A stretch of DNA of 40,534 nt from Candidatus Melainabacteria bacterium. Lineage in GTDB: Bacteria > Cyanobacteriota > Vampirovibrionia > Obscuribacterales > Obscuribacteraceae. Of the stretch, positions 1-7,501 are shown one piece after another. The translations under genes and the position numbers were made by a program. The stretch's first letter is position 1; each line of letters starts with the position of its first letter. The notes below the pieces were generated by a model. That model was not told the origin of the DNA. It did no database searches and saw only the letters and a list, made by a program, of their open reading frames with translations. The stretch covers positions 1 to 40,534 of the forward strand of contig PLZS01000074.1 in NCBI GenBank assembly GCA_003153555.1, in the 5' to 3' direction.

Positions 1-2002
1 CGAGCGATTCATGTTCAGCACCATATAAGTCTTTGCACAGCTCCGCAGAACGAAGCATAGCGGCTTCTGATTCCGCATACTTTTGCTGTTCGTAATAACA
101 GCGGCCGATTTGATCCAGGGTGGTGATCATCTCGCACTCTAGCCCCGATAGTTCTTTTAAGTCAAGAGACAATTTTTGCAAAGGCTCCGCCATGTCAAAC
201 TTCCGCTGAATTAGATAAATACTGCTCAATCGGTCCAACGTCATGATCAGCCGCGGATCTGTCTGTTCAAAATTTTCTGCCTCTGTCAATGCAGTCAACC
301 AGATTTCGGATGCTCCGTCGAGATTCTCCGACGCAATCGCCATATCGCCGCGCTGATGCAATTCTTCCCACGCCTCGTTTTCAACGCCGCTAAACGTCGC
401 CAGGGGTTTATTCTTGCTGTGTGCCTGTTTCTTAGCCTCGGATGCTGCCCCCACTAATTGGTGCACATTTCTGGCATCAGCTGGAAACGAGGCGGCTCCA
501 AAAGTGATAGCGGCGCGCGTGAAGAAATCTTGCGATCGCAGAGTCATAATCAATGTTTCCAAAAACAAGTAACTAGCGGCTGGTGTTTTATATGGCAACA
601 GAAGGGCAAACTCAGTACTGGACAGTGTCTCGAAATGTGTGAGTATGTCATATGGCTGTTTGAGATCCTGGAATGCATCTGCAATAGTGCTTAGAAGTTC
701 ACTGATTGCGCGCGGATCGCTGCTCACAACATCGAACACGGCTAGGGAATAAGGCATTTTTGTTGTTCTGTATCGCGCAGCTTCTTGCTGTAGAAAGTAG
801 ATAAACATCGGAAAAGTGATGATGCCTGTCTCAGGGCGGGTCAATGCGCCAAATGCTGTTTCAGCAAGACTCAAATCTAATTCCAGCTGCTCGATATGTT
901 GCGCATGATCATGGGCACCAGATATGGTGATCAACTTGGAATTTAGTAGATTGAAAATAATTGGTGCCCACACTGACTTGGGTAAATCCTCGATTAGATT
1001 CGCTACTGGAGTGTTTGTCGAAATTCTCGAAAAAATTTCTTTTTGCAAGTCCAGTTCAACGGGAAGTCCTTTTTTCAGCGCTTCATCCAGAGTTGCTTCT
1101 GCGCCACCTATTTTGCTTAATGCGCTTTGTTCCGTAAATCCCTGCGATTCGAGCGACTTGATGTAGTCTGTCAGGGTAGCGCCTTCGAGCAGAAATGATT
1201 CCAATCGGCGTTTTATGGTTATGGTCGTCGCTGGCCAACCTGGTTGAAATCTGAAGGTTCCTGTTTCCCAAGTCAGCAGTTCAAGCAAGATTTGGTCTGG
1301 TTTTAGACTTAGCGGGCTGCCAGAAACAGCATGCTGGGCTGTAGCATGAACCAGGGTACCGTCAGTGAAATAGACCTCAGCTTGCACTGTTTTGTGATAC
1401 AGGTTCAGTTTGCCTGTCATTTTGCATAGATTTATCGATTGGAAAATGCTCGGCAGATCGACGTTCGACAAATCGCCAGCCAGTGTTACTTGACCAAAGA
1501 TTTGGTGATCGCCGGTGGACAATGCTCTGGTAATCGGTTCGCTGGGCATACTTCCGGATGGCGTCTGAAAGACATGCTCGCTGGTGGAGTTTATAAATAC
1601 ACGTTCACCCGTAAAAGATTGTTTTATCGCACCAGTATTACCTCGGGCTTCCGAGGCAATCAAGTTAACGAGCAGCTCCAAATCTCCTGTTGTGTGGCTC
1701 CAAATGATCACGGGCGGTATGGGCAGGGCACCTAGCTTGGGTTCGACGATAGATTCTCGGCTCAGCGTCCACTCTGGCGTGCGCGGTCCTGTTGTCTGCT
1801 GTGGTTTTCCAATTAGCCCCTTTGGTACTATGATTGCGCACGACAGTGTGTAAACTTCGGTGGTGCTGCCCTCAATCGGCCACGAGACATCTACCGCCCG
1901 GTTAGGTGACTTATCAGCTTCCTTTGTTAATTGAACAAGGATCGGTTGCTCAGGTAGAGCAGTCAAGTTTGCCAATCTCGCCGATTTATTGAACTTGAGC
2001 AT
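1..2002 (-). CDS. PATAN (DUF4388) / degenerate GGDEF / TPR regulator, 3' end cut by window edge
   Basis: An open frame with no stop runs leftward from ATG at 2002 off the edge, giving 667 codons; an in-frame TGA lies two codons upstream and GAGGCGGG precedes the ATG, so this start is well fixed. Seen in the translation: an unassigned N-terminal region; about residues 170-275 resembling the PATAN/DUF4388 domain (GDLSNVDLPSIFQSI, then YFTDGTLVHATAQ); about 385-525 resembling a GGDEF fold (GAASFPADARNVHQL, then KKQAHSKNKPLATF) but with STEFALLL where the GG[DE]EF loop should be; and from about 540 helical TPR-like repeats (IGRCYYEQQKYAESEAAM). PATAN proteins are known as partners of response regulators and GTPases. 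The missing signature argues against diguanylate cyclase activity, so a sensory or scaffold role is inferred. It lies 170 bp downstream of the kinase on the same strand and may be co-transcribed. Confidence 0.8.
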   Translation of the reverse strand, partial: MLKFNKSARLANLTALPEQPILVQLTKEADKSPNRAVDVSWPIEGSTTEVYTLSCAIIVPKGLIGKPQQTTGPRTPEWTLSRESIVEPKLGALPIPPVIIWSHTTGDLELLVNLIASEARGNTGAIKQSFTGERVFINSTSEHVFQTPSGSMPSEPITRALSTGDHQIFGQVTLAGDLSNVDLPSIFQSINLCKMTGKLNLYHKTVQAEVYFTDGTLVHATAQHAVSGSPLSLKPDQILLELLTWETGTFRFQPGWPATTITIKRRLESFLLEGATLTDYIKSLESQGFTEQSALSKIGGAEATLDEALKKGLPVELDLQKEIFSRISTNTPVANLIEDLPKSVWAPIIFNLLNSKLITISGAHDHAQHIEQLELDLSLAETAFGALTRPETGIITFPMFIYFLQQEAARYRTTKMPYSLAVFDVVSSDPRAISELLSTIADAFQDLKQPYDILTHFETLSSTEFALLLPYKTPAASYLFLETLIMTLRSQDFFTRAAITFGAASFPADARNVHQLVGAASEAKKQAHSKNKPLATFSGVENEAWEELHQRGDMAIASENLDGASEIWLTALTEAENFEQTDPRLIMTLDRLSSIYLIQRKFDMAEPLQKLSLDLKELSGLECEMITTLDQIGRCYYEQQKYAESEAAMLRSAELCKDLYGAEHESL

Positions 2003-2172
2003 CCCGCCTCACGCCGTACGCGCACGTAACCCACGTGCTGACTTACTGCTCAGCTGTTCATGCAGCCAAGGGCTCCCAGGGCCACCATACAATCATACCG
2101 GTTGCCTCACCGGGGGCAATGGCGGGACCAATATTAATTCGCCTTAGAAGCCGCAACTGCCAAGCGGCAGAG

Positions 2173-3639
2173 CTATTTGGACCGCTGTGACTCCAGAGCC
2201 GTCCAGCGGGATTCCGAGTTGTGTGGCTTGACTTGAGCGGGAATCTTGACAGAAGATTCGTGCTTAACGACCTTAGGGATTTTACGTGATTCTAGAATCC
2301 TGAAAGTGCGGACCTTTGAGCTTGAATTCGTTGCTCCGCTTTCTTTGCTTCCCCCGAGTCCAACACGTCGAACTACTAAGGGTTCGTGGTACAGGGGGAT
2401 TTTGACCGCCGTTGGCGATGCAACCTTCGGCGATGCAACCACAGGCGGTGCTACTGGGATAGAAGTTTTAGTAGTTCCGGCGCTTGCTGCTGTTGTTTTT
2501 AACGAGTTTCCCATGCCGATGAAAGAGCCCTTAAATATGACGATCATGCAATAGCTCAAAGCGATTGTGCATAAGATAGAGATACCGGATGTGATGCCCA
2601 CGATCTTAACAATGCTTGATTTCTTCTTGTTTTTACTCGGCGAGGCAAAGTCTCGTGTGCTTCTTGGTTTAGAACTAAGCGGTGGTCTGGAAGAGGTGCT
2701 GGCAACTGGACGATTTAGCTCTTCTTCTTTCAGTAGTGGTGCTGCTGCAAACTCGATTGCTTCTTTGAACTCACGCATCGATTGAAATCTATCTTCTTTG
2801 TTCTTATTCAATGCCTTGCGTACGACTCCCTCCAAAGCAGGAGGAATTTTTAATTGTGGTGCAATTTCCTTAAAGAAGGGCGGATCTTCGCTTATGTGAT
2901 GACGAATCGTTTCCATTAGATCCAAACCGTAGAATGGATCTTTGCCGGTGAGCATCTGAAACAGGACGGCGCCTAGCGAATAAATATCCGAACGAGGGTC
3001 AATTTCAATGTTCGCGTTCGAGCTGCATTGCTCTGGACTCATGTACGGAAGGCTGCCCCACAGCTCGTCCGATTTAGTTAGTTTCTGAGTATCTTCTGCC
3101 AGTTTGGCCAGTCCAAAATCCACTACCTTTACTTCGTTAACTGGCTCACCGCTCTGCAACATGATGTTGGCAGGCTTCAGATCTCGATGGATAACGCCAT
3201 GACGGTGCGCATGTTCAAGAGCATTACAAACTTGAATAACTAACTTAACTGCTCTTCCAGCGCTCATGGGACTGCGAGCCAAAGAAGCTTCAAGGCTCTC
3301 CCCGTTTACGTAGTCCATAATGATGTACGGTTGCCCTTGAGGACTAATTACGCAGTCGAATACCGTAACAATATTAGGGTGGTTGAGACGACTTAGACTT
3401 TTGATTTCGCGTTCGAAACGGCTAACTATTACTGGCTGTGAGCACAGGTCCAGTTTGAGAGTTTTTATTGCTACTGTTCGATCGACAGACTCGTGTTTAC
3501 CTTTATAGACAACGCTCATACCGCCCGACCCAAGGGCGGATTCGATTAAGAAGCGACCGTCTAGCCGAACTCCAATGAGGGGATCGGCGACCGGTAAGTC
3601 TATTTCATGCAACGTATCTGAGGATTGACTTTCGACCAT
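2173..3639 (-). CDS. Transmembrane Ser/Thr protein kinase (PknB-like) with Ser/Pro-rich C-terminal tail
   Basis: A 488-residue protein with a full Hanks-type kinase domain at about residues 30-295. The Gly loop is GSGGMS (37-42), the ATP-anchoring Lys is K59 in VAIKTLK, the catalytic loop is HRDLKPAN (151-158), DFG is at 174-176, and YMSPEQ replaces APE. A TM helix lies at about 343-369, followed by a roughly 120-residue basic, Ser/Thr/Pro-rich tail predicted outside, with no recognisable PASTA or LRR repeats. This differs from the four LRR kinases at 20-28 kb, and it also lacks their N-terminal Cys motif. The start is ATG at 3639, but the strong Shine-Dalgarno AAAGGAGG (3655-3662) is spaced for an out-of-frame ATG at 3652. 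The gene is divergent from the secreted protein at 3761. Substrates are unknown; the KT-repeat proteins nearby are candidates by inference. Confidence 0.93.
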   Translation of the reverse strand: MVESQSSDTLHEIDLPVADPLIGVRLDGRFLIESALGSGGMSVVYKGKHESVDRTVAIKTLKLDLCSQPVIVSRFEREIKSLSRLNHPNIVTVFDCVISPQGQPYIIMDYVNGESLEASLARSPMSAGRAVKLVIQVCNALEHAHRHGVIHRDLKPANIMLQSGEPVNEVKVVDFGLAKLAEDTQKLTKSDELWGSLPYMSPEQCSSNANIEIDPRSDIYSLGAVLFQMLTGKDPFYGLDLMETIRHHISEDPPFFKEIAPQLKIPPALEGVVRKALNKNKEDRFQSMREFKEAIEFAAAPLLKEEELNRPVASTSSRPPLSSKPRSTRDFASPSKNKKKSSIVKIVGITSGISILCTIALSYCMIVIFKGSFIGMGNSLKTTAASAGTTKTSIPVAPPVVASPKVASPTAVKIPLYHEPLVVRRVGLGGSKESGATNSSSKVRTFRILESRKIPKVVKHESSVKIPAQVKPHNSESRWTALESQRSK

Positions 3640-3652
3640 TTCTGAAATCCAT
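3605..3652 (-). CDS. Possible 15-residue upstream ORF overlapping the kinase start
   Basis: The best ribosome binding site in this region (AAAGGAGG, 3655-3662) sits two bases from ATG at 3652, and better spaced for the kinase is only an ATT codon. The ATG at 3652 is +1 relative to the kinase frame and encodes MDFRNGRKSILRYVA before a TGA inside the first codons of the kinase. It could be a leader peptide that couples or limits kinase translation, or the SD may simply serve ATG 3639 at long spacing (15 bases). There is no evidence that it is translated. Confidence 0.2.
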   Translation of the reverse strand: MDFRNGRKSILRYVA

Positions 3653-3760
3653 AGCCTCCTTTAAATATGCCGTAATTTTGGGGTTGCGAAACTTCGTCAA
3701 GAGATTAATGACAGATTAATAGTGGTAAATTCCACACGTAACCCTCTGGTCAATCCGAAA

Positions 3761-4690
3761 ATGAAAGTGAATATAGCCTTAATTGGTGTTGTATTTGTGC
3801 TCTTCAGCAGTGCTGGAGCAGCGGCTGATAACGTCGATTCGGCGAAAATAGTATACGTTCTGCGCAATACTAAAGCGATCAAGCCAGACATGCCGCTAAA
3901 TGCCACTGTTGTCCAAAAAGAGGCAATTGTGTTGACAGCTAGAACCGCCAAGGCAACGGATAAAGACTGCAAAATCGATGCTGTTCTGATCTCGAAGGAA
4001 TTGTTCGCGGCTTTTCCTGAACAGATCAGGAGGATCAAGATTCTTTTCTCAATACCGGGAACGAATCTTGCCAGTCAAATTGAGGTCACCGCGGGTGATG
4101 TCAAAGCCTTTGCCGTTGGAGCCATGGATGTAAATGCTCTTTTATCGTCGCTTGAGTTGACAAACGTCGATTCTGGTTCCGGCGCCGCGACCAGTCAGGC
4201 ATCTCTGACTATTGTTCCCGGAGCATTGGCCGACAAAAGATTGATGTTGCTTAGTCGAATTGAAGGGTTGCGTAGCAAGGGCACGTCTGTGAAACCCTTT
4301 AAAGATATCTTTGATCGAATCGAAGGCGAAGTGACATCTGCAAGTTCAGAACAGTTATCCAAAGATGTCGCTTACTTGGGCGAAAAATTGTCAGACCAGG
4401 AAAATCTTGTTAAGCAAGCTGCAAGCCGTCCAGTGCGAAGCGGTGGCGGCGGTGCGGGTGCAAGTGATCCCAAATATAGCTCTGACTCTGCTCGGCTTGA
4501 ACTGCGTTGCCAGGAGTGGAACTTCAAACTTGATCAATGGCGCAAAGAGGGTCGAGATGTTGCTCAATTGATTGCCTCAATTGCCGTAACACGAATGCTA
4601 TTGGCTGATCGAACTCCAGAAAGCATGCGAAAAGCCAGTGCAACTCTCGATGGTCTAGACTTTCTTTTCAAAAACGGACCGCCGCCTTAA
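3761..4690 (+). CDS. Secreted protein of unknown function
   Basis: About 309 residues. The open frame extends upstream to a GTG at 3722, but the ATG at 3761 is preferred because it places a classical signal peptide at the N-terminus (MKVNIALIGVVFVLF, then SSAGAAADN with a likely cleavage after AAA). Neither start has a clear SD. The mature part begins with a beta-rich region (IVYVLRNTKAIKPDMPL, about residues 30-130), then a helical region with a Gly-rich hinge (RSGGGGAGA) and a charged C-terminal half. I recognise no family. It is divergent from the kinase at 2173-3639, so the shared 120 bp probably holds both promoters, and it precedes the FHA gene on the same strand. Confidence 0.75.
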   Translation: MKVNIALIGVVFVLFSSAGAAADNVDSAKIVYVLRNTKAIKPDMPLNATVVQKEAIVLTARTAKATDKDCKIDAVLISKELFAAFPEQIRRIKILFSIPGTNLASQIEVTAGDVKAFAVGAMDVNALLSSLELTNVDSGSGAATSQASLTIVPGALADKRLMLLSRIEGLRSKGTSVKPFKDIFDRIEGEVTSASSEQLSKDVAYLGEKLSDQENLVKQAASRPVRSGGGGAGASDPKYSSDSARLELRCQEWNFKLDQWRKEGRDVAQLIASIAVTRMLLADRTPESMRKASATLDGLDFLFKNGPPP

Positions 4691-4711
4691 AGAATCGTTG
4701 TTCAGTAACTT

Positions 4712-4762
4712 GGTGATCTCAATCACCTTTAAAACCATTGCGTTTGTGCATGGTGATTTTTT
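4712..4762 (+). terminator. Terminator with competing hairpins between secreted protein and FHA gene
   Basis: AATCACC (4721-4727) can pair with GGTGATT (4752-4758), which is followed by a run of six T (4757-4762), the layout of an intrinsic terminator with a long loop. The same ATCACC can instead pair with an upstream GGTGAT at 4712-4717 (loop CTCA), and ACCAT at 4734-4738 can pair with ATGGT at 4750-4754. These pairings are mutually exclusive, as in an attenuator. Termination of the upstream transcript is the simplest reading. Confidence 0.45.
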
Positions 4763-4809
4763 GGCCTTAGGTCTACAATACATGGGCTTGCACCTATAAG
4801 GGCTTATAT

Positions 4810-5118
4810 ATGACCGGTAATCCTCCTACTCGCGGTACTCTTCCAGTTCTTGTCAACTTGACGACCAACGAGCGGTACACACTGAGTGGGCCGTCCGTGA
4901 ATATGGGTCGTGCTCCAGAGAATGAGGTGATTCTGCCAGAAGATGGTTACGCCTCAGCCAACCATGCTCGAATCTTTTGGGACCAGGGTCGGTGGTGGCT
5001 CGAAGACTTGATGAGTAGCAATGGCACGACAGTTAATGATCAGCTAATCACTGGTCCCTGGCAACTAGCTCCGGGAAATGTAATCAAAGTTGGACGCACG
5101 ACATTTAGGATTGAGTAA
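4810..5118 (+). CDS. Stand-alone FHA-domain protein (phospho-threonine reader)
   Basis: A 102-residue protein that is essentially a single FHA domain. Family signatures are in order: a strand ending in NMGRAPENEVILPE (the GR loop), SANHARIFW (the S-x-x-H core), and LMSSNGTTVND (the NG loop), followed by GNVIKVGRTTFRIE. FHA domains bind phospho-threonine peptides. AAGGG lies eight bases before the ATG, and TACAAT at 4775-4780 could be a -10 element. It has no other domain and no TM helix, so it is probably a cytosolic adaptor. It is convergent with, and 14 bp from, the KT-repeat membrane protein at 5133-6809, whose repeated Thr sites are plausible ligands (inference). Confidence 0.93.
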   Translation: MTGNPPTRGTLPVLVNLTTNERYTLSGPSVNMGRAPENEVILPEDGYASANHARIFWDQGRWWLEDLMSSNGTTVNDQLITGPWQLAPGNVIKVGRTTFRIE

Positions 5119-5132
5119 CAACCGTTACTTCG

Positions 5133-6809
5133 TTACTTCGCTGGGCTATCCCAGTATTTCTCATCCTCACTCGAAGTGTTCGTGGTGGTGGTCGTTGTCG
5201 TCGCAGTGGTGCCAGCCTTTCCATCCACCTGAGGAAGCACTGAATCGGATGTCGGAGAAAATTGCCTAACTGGTTGACCAGCTTCGAAGTGAATAGCACC
5301 GTTAGCATCTCTAGTTGGAGCCTTGCTAGTTTCATGCTTTTTGGCATCTACTGAGTCAGAAGTTTTCGCAGCAGTTGACGCGGGTGGCTTCGGCTGTGGT
5401 GGCACAAGCAGCATGGACGCGATCGCGCTGATCACGATCACGACACCGAAGAAGCACAGCAGGAAGAGATTTCGTTTGCGCTGCACTTGTACAGGGCAAT
5501 CCTTCGTCATGAATTTGCCGTCTGCTCTCTTGAATAGCGAAGCTTTCTTGCGACTCTCTTGTTTGAAAATTAAGGCTTCCGCTTCAGGACGCTCCATTCC
5601 AGTAAAGTCGTAGACTTGAGTTTGACATTTCGCACATGAGCGAACTCTGTCCTTGCCACCACTTTCTGACCATGTCCAAGCGCATGGTGTAGCCATCTTC
5701 TTGCTGTCGACTTGATGAAACTCTTTGACCGGTTCGTTAGCCCTTTCTTTGGCTAATTCGCCAGCTCTAATTTTTTCTTTTTCAGCGGATCTCACCAGTG
5801 CCTCTGAAAGCACAGTGTGATCAAGCATTGTTCTTGCTACAAAACGCTCGCTTCGATAAGGATCGATATCAACTTTCACAGTTCTGTCTAGCTCAGAAGA
5901 GTCTTCAACCTTCACCGTTCTATCTAGCCCAGAATAGTCTTCGGTCTTCACTGTTTTGTCTAGATCCGAAATATTCGAGACTGCTGCTGCCCTTCGAATA
6001 ATAGGCTGTGACAATGATTTGGCTATTTTCAGGGGTAGGTTTAGCGCCTTGGCCATACCAATTGCATCCAAGCTGTCCACATCCATCATGGTTTTAGCAA
6101 TTTTTCTGACTTGTTTCGCTGTGGCTGATTCAGCTGGCAGTGAGAGCTCCAACATTGTCCGCGCCACTTTTCTTGGCGGCCCCTGAGCAGGTGCATTGGT
6201 GGATTCGGCTTCGGTAGAAATATTGCTGGAATCAACATTGGCTAGATCGGGTCGACTGACCTCAAGCATTGTTTTGGCTACTGTTCTTCCAGGTGCGGAT
6301 GATTCCTCTTCTGGGATTGGTTGAGCCGATTCTAGGTTAGACGTTTGCGGATGCGATCCTTCGATCATCGAGGCCAGTTTTGTTACGTCAGGGCGCGACA
6401 TTTCCAGTTTGGTTTTAGCCACTGACCTGGGAGGCTCAAAGGACCCTGGTAATTCAGGATCTCCTGACGCCGGCTCAATGTTATCGACATCTGGGCACGG
6501 CATTTCCATCATTGTCTTAGCAACTTTTCTTGGTTGGTCGATTGCCTGTTTGGAATCATCATTTTGACTTGCTGATCCGCTTTCCAAAATTTCGCTAGAA
6601 GCCTCTGGGCGAGCGATTTCCAAGAACGTCTTGGCTACCTTTTTGCCTTCTGGTTCACTTGGAAGCTGCTGTGCAGCTCCTTCAATTATTGTTTTCGCAA
6701 CCTTCCGAGGCGGGTTTTCACTTTCAGCCTTGGAACCGGCACTATCGGCCGGCTGGTTTTGCTTGCTGTTTGGGTCATCATCGGCGCCTGCGCCCGATTC
6801 TACTGTCAT
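5133..6809 (-). CDS. Membrane protein with tandem VAKTxxE repeats, Cys ribbon and one TM helix
   Basis: 558 residues. The N-terminal 330 residues are acidic and low-complexity but carry eight copies of a motif of the form R-[KTS]-[VI]-A-[KR]-T-x-x-[ED]. The Thr residues are at 40, 61, 99, 133, 180, 218, 240 and 327, each with Glu or Asp at +3. A degenerate Ser copy is at 265, and three copies of a second motif LD[KR]TVK lie at about 283-312. Residues 373-440 form a Cys ribbon (C376, C392, C395, C438) containing MERPEAEALIF and RADGKFMT. A TM helix spans about 448-469, and the extracytoplasmic tail contains HFEAGQ and a Thr run. AGGAG lies nine bases before the ATG. No named family is recognised; it is a paralogue of 10348-11649. 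A phosphorylatable scaffold role is inferred. Confidence 0.85.
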   Translation of the reverse strand: MTVESGAGADDDPNSKQNQPADSAGSKAESENPPRKVAKTIIEGAAQQLPSEPEGKKVAKTFLEIARPEASSEILESGSASQNDDSKQAIDQPRKVAKTMMEMPCPDVDNIEPASGDPELPGSFEPPRSVAKTKLEMSRPDVTKLASMIEGSHPQTSNLESAQPIPEEESSAPGRTVAKTMLEVSRPDLANVDSSNISTEAESTNAPAQGPPRKVARTMLELSLPAESATAKQVRKIAKTMMDVDSLDAIGMAKALNLPLKIAKSLSQPIIRRAAAVSNISDLDKTVKTEDYSGLDRTVKVEDSSELDRTVKVDIDPYRSERFVARTMLDHTVLSEALVRSAEKEKIRAGELAKERANEPVKEFHQVDSKKMATPCAWTWSESGGKDRVRSCAKCQTQVYDFTGMERPEAEALIFKQESRKKASLFKRADGKFMTKDCPVQVQRKRNLFLLCFFGVVIVISAIASMLLVPPQPKPPASTAAKTSDSVDAKKHETSKAPTRDANGAIHFEAGQPVRQFSPTSDSVLPQVDGKAGTTATTTTTTTNTSSEDEKYWDSPAK

Positions 6810-6929
6810 GTCCTCAAACTCCTAACTTTCCTAAGGCACCCGTCAATGACCCGTCCCTAATCATACCGAACTCCGCGTCCGGTTCCATCCACTCAAAATC
6901 GGATGGCAATACTGGGATCTCATCGTTGA

Positions 6930-6956
6930 TATAATTTCCGCACTACCTATTGGAGT
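6930..6956 (+). promoter_or_regulatory. Consensus -10 box and ribosome binding site for the gene starting at 6963
   Basis: A perfect TATAAT is at 6930-6935 with no convincing -35 at 15-18 bp spacing. It predicts a transcript start near 6942 and a leader of about 20 bases. GGAG at 6952-6955 precedes the TTG start at 6963 by seven bases and is the main reason for accepting that unusual start codon. Confidence 0.4.
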
Positions 6957-6962
6957 GAACCA

Positions 6963-7496
6963 TTGCAGACGATTACCAAGTTGGACTTGTCGATCAAGTT
7001 GAAAGTCTTGATCTTTGTTCCTTTTTTTGCCATAGCCGTTGCCTCGCATCGGGGACTCGCACAAGGGCATACAGAGCCGACTCCAGCAGAAAAACAGAAA
7101 ATCGATGATGCCAGAACTGCAAAACGGGACAGTTTCAAAATAGCGGGCGTTCACCACACGGTAAAACTTCCCAGCAATTTTCCGCTGCCTGTTTATTCGA
7201 GCAATGTTTTCGATACTAATTTTTCGAATTCAATAAAAGGCACACCTGTGGCGCAGGCAATCATAATGACTAAGGATCCAGCTAAAACCGTTTTTGATTG
7301 GTATAAAACTCAATGCGCTTCATCCGGTTGGCAAGTCAGGACGCCCAAACAGTCGGCTATGAGTGCAAAGGAAAAATCTGGACAGTTGTTCATTATGAAT
7401 GCGCTCAAGGGTGAGCAGCAAAGCACGGTGATGTGCACTACAACAGCTAAACATCCGAATACAGTGATCAGTATTACTTGGATGAAGCACAAATAG
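6963..7496 (+). CDS. Small secreted or membrane-anchored protein of unknown function
   Basis: 177 residues, starting at TTG because GGAG is correctly spaced upstream and a TATAAT lies before it. The N-terminus has a basic stretch, then a hydrophobic segment at about residues 15-29 (VLIFVPFFAIAVAS) and GLAQG, consistent with a signal peptide. The mature part reads KLPSNFPLPVYSSN, then FDWYKTQCASSGWQV, a pattern I associate with small uncharacterised exported proteins in which a strand is followed by a 'T-x-x-P-x-x-V-x-x-[FW]Y' helix and GW. The function is unknown. It is divergent from the KT-repeat protein and ends five bases from the convergent TadG-like gene. Confidence 0.75.
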   Translation: MQTITKLDLSIKLKVLIFVPFFAIAVASHRGLAQGHTEPTPAEKQKIDDARTAKRDSFKIAGVHHTVKLPSNFPLPVYSSNVFDTNFSNSIKGTPVAQAIIMTKDPAKTVFDWYKTQCASSGWQVRTPKQSAMSAKEKSGQLFIMNALKGEQQSTVMCTTTAKHPNTVISITWMKHK

Positions 7497-7501
7497 TCGC
7501 G

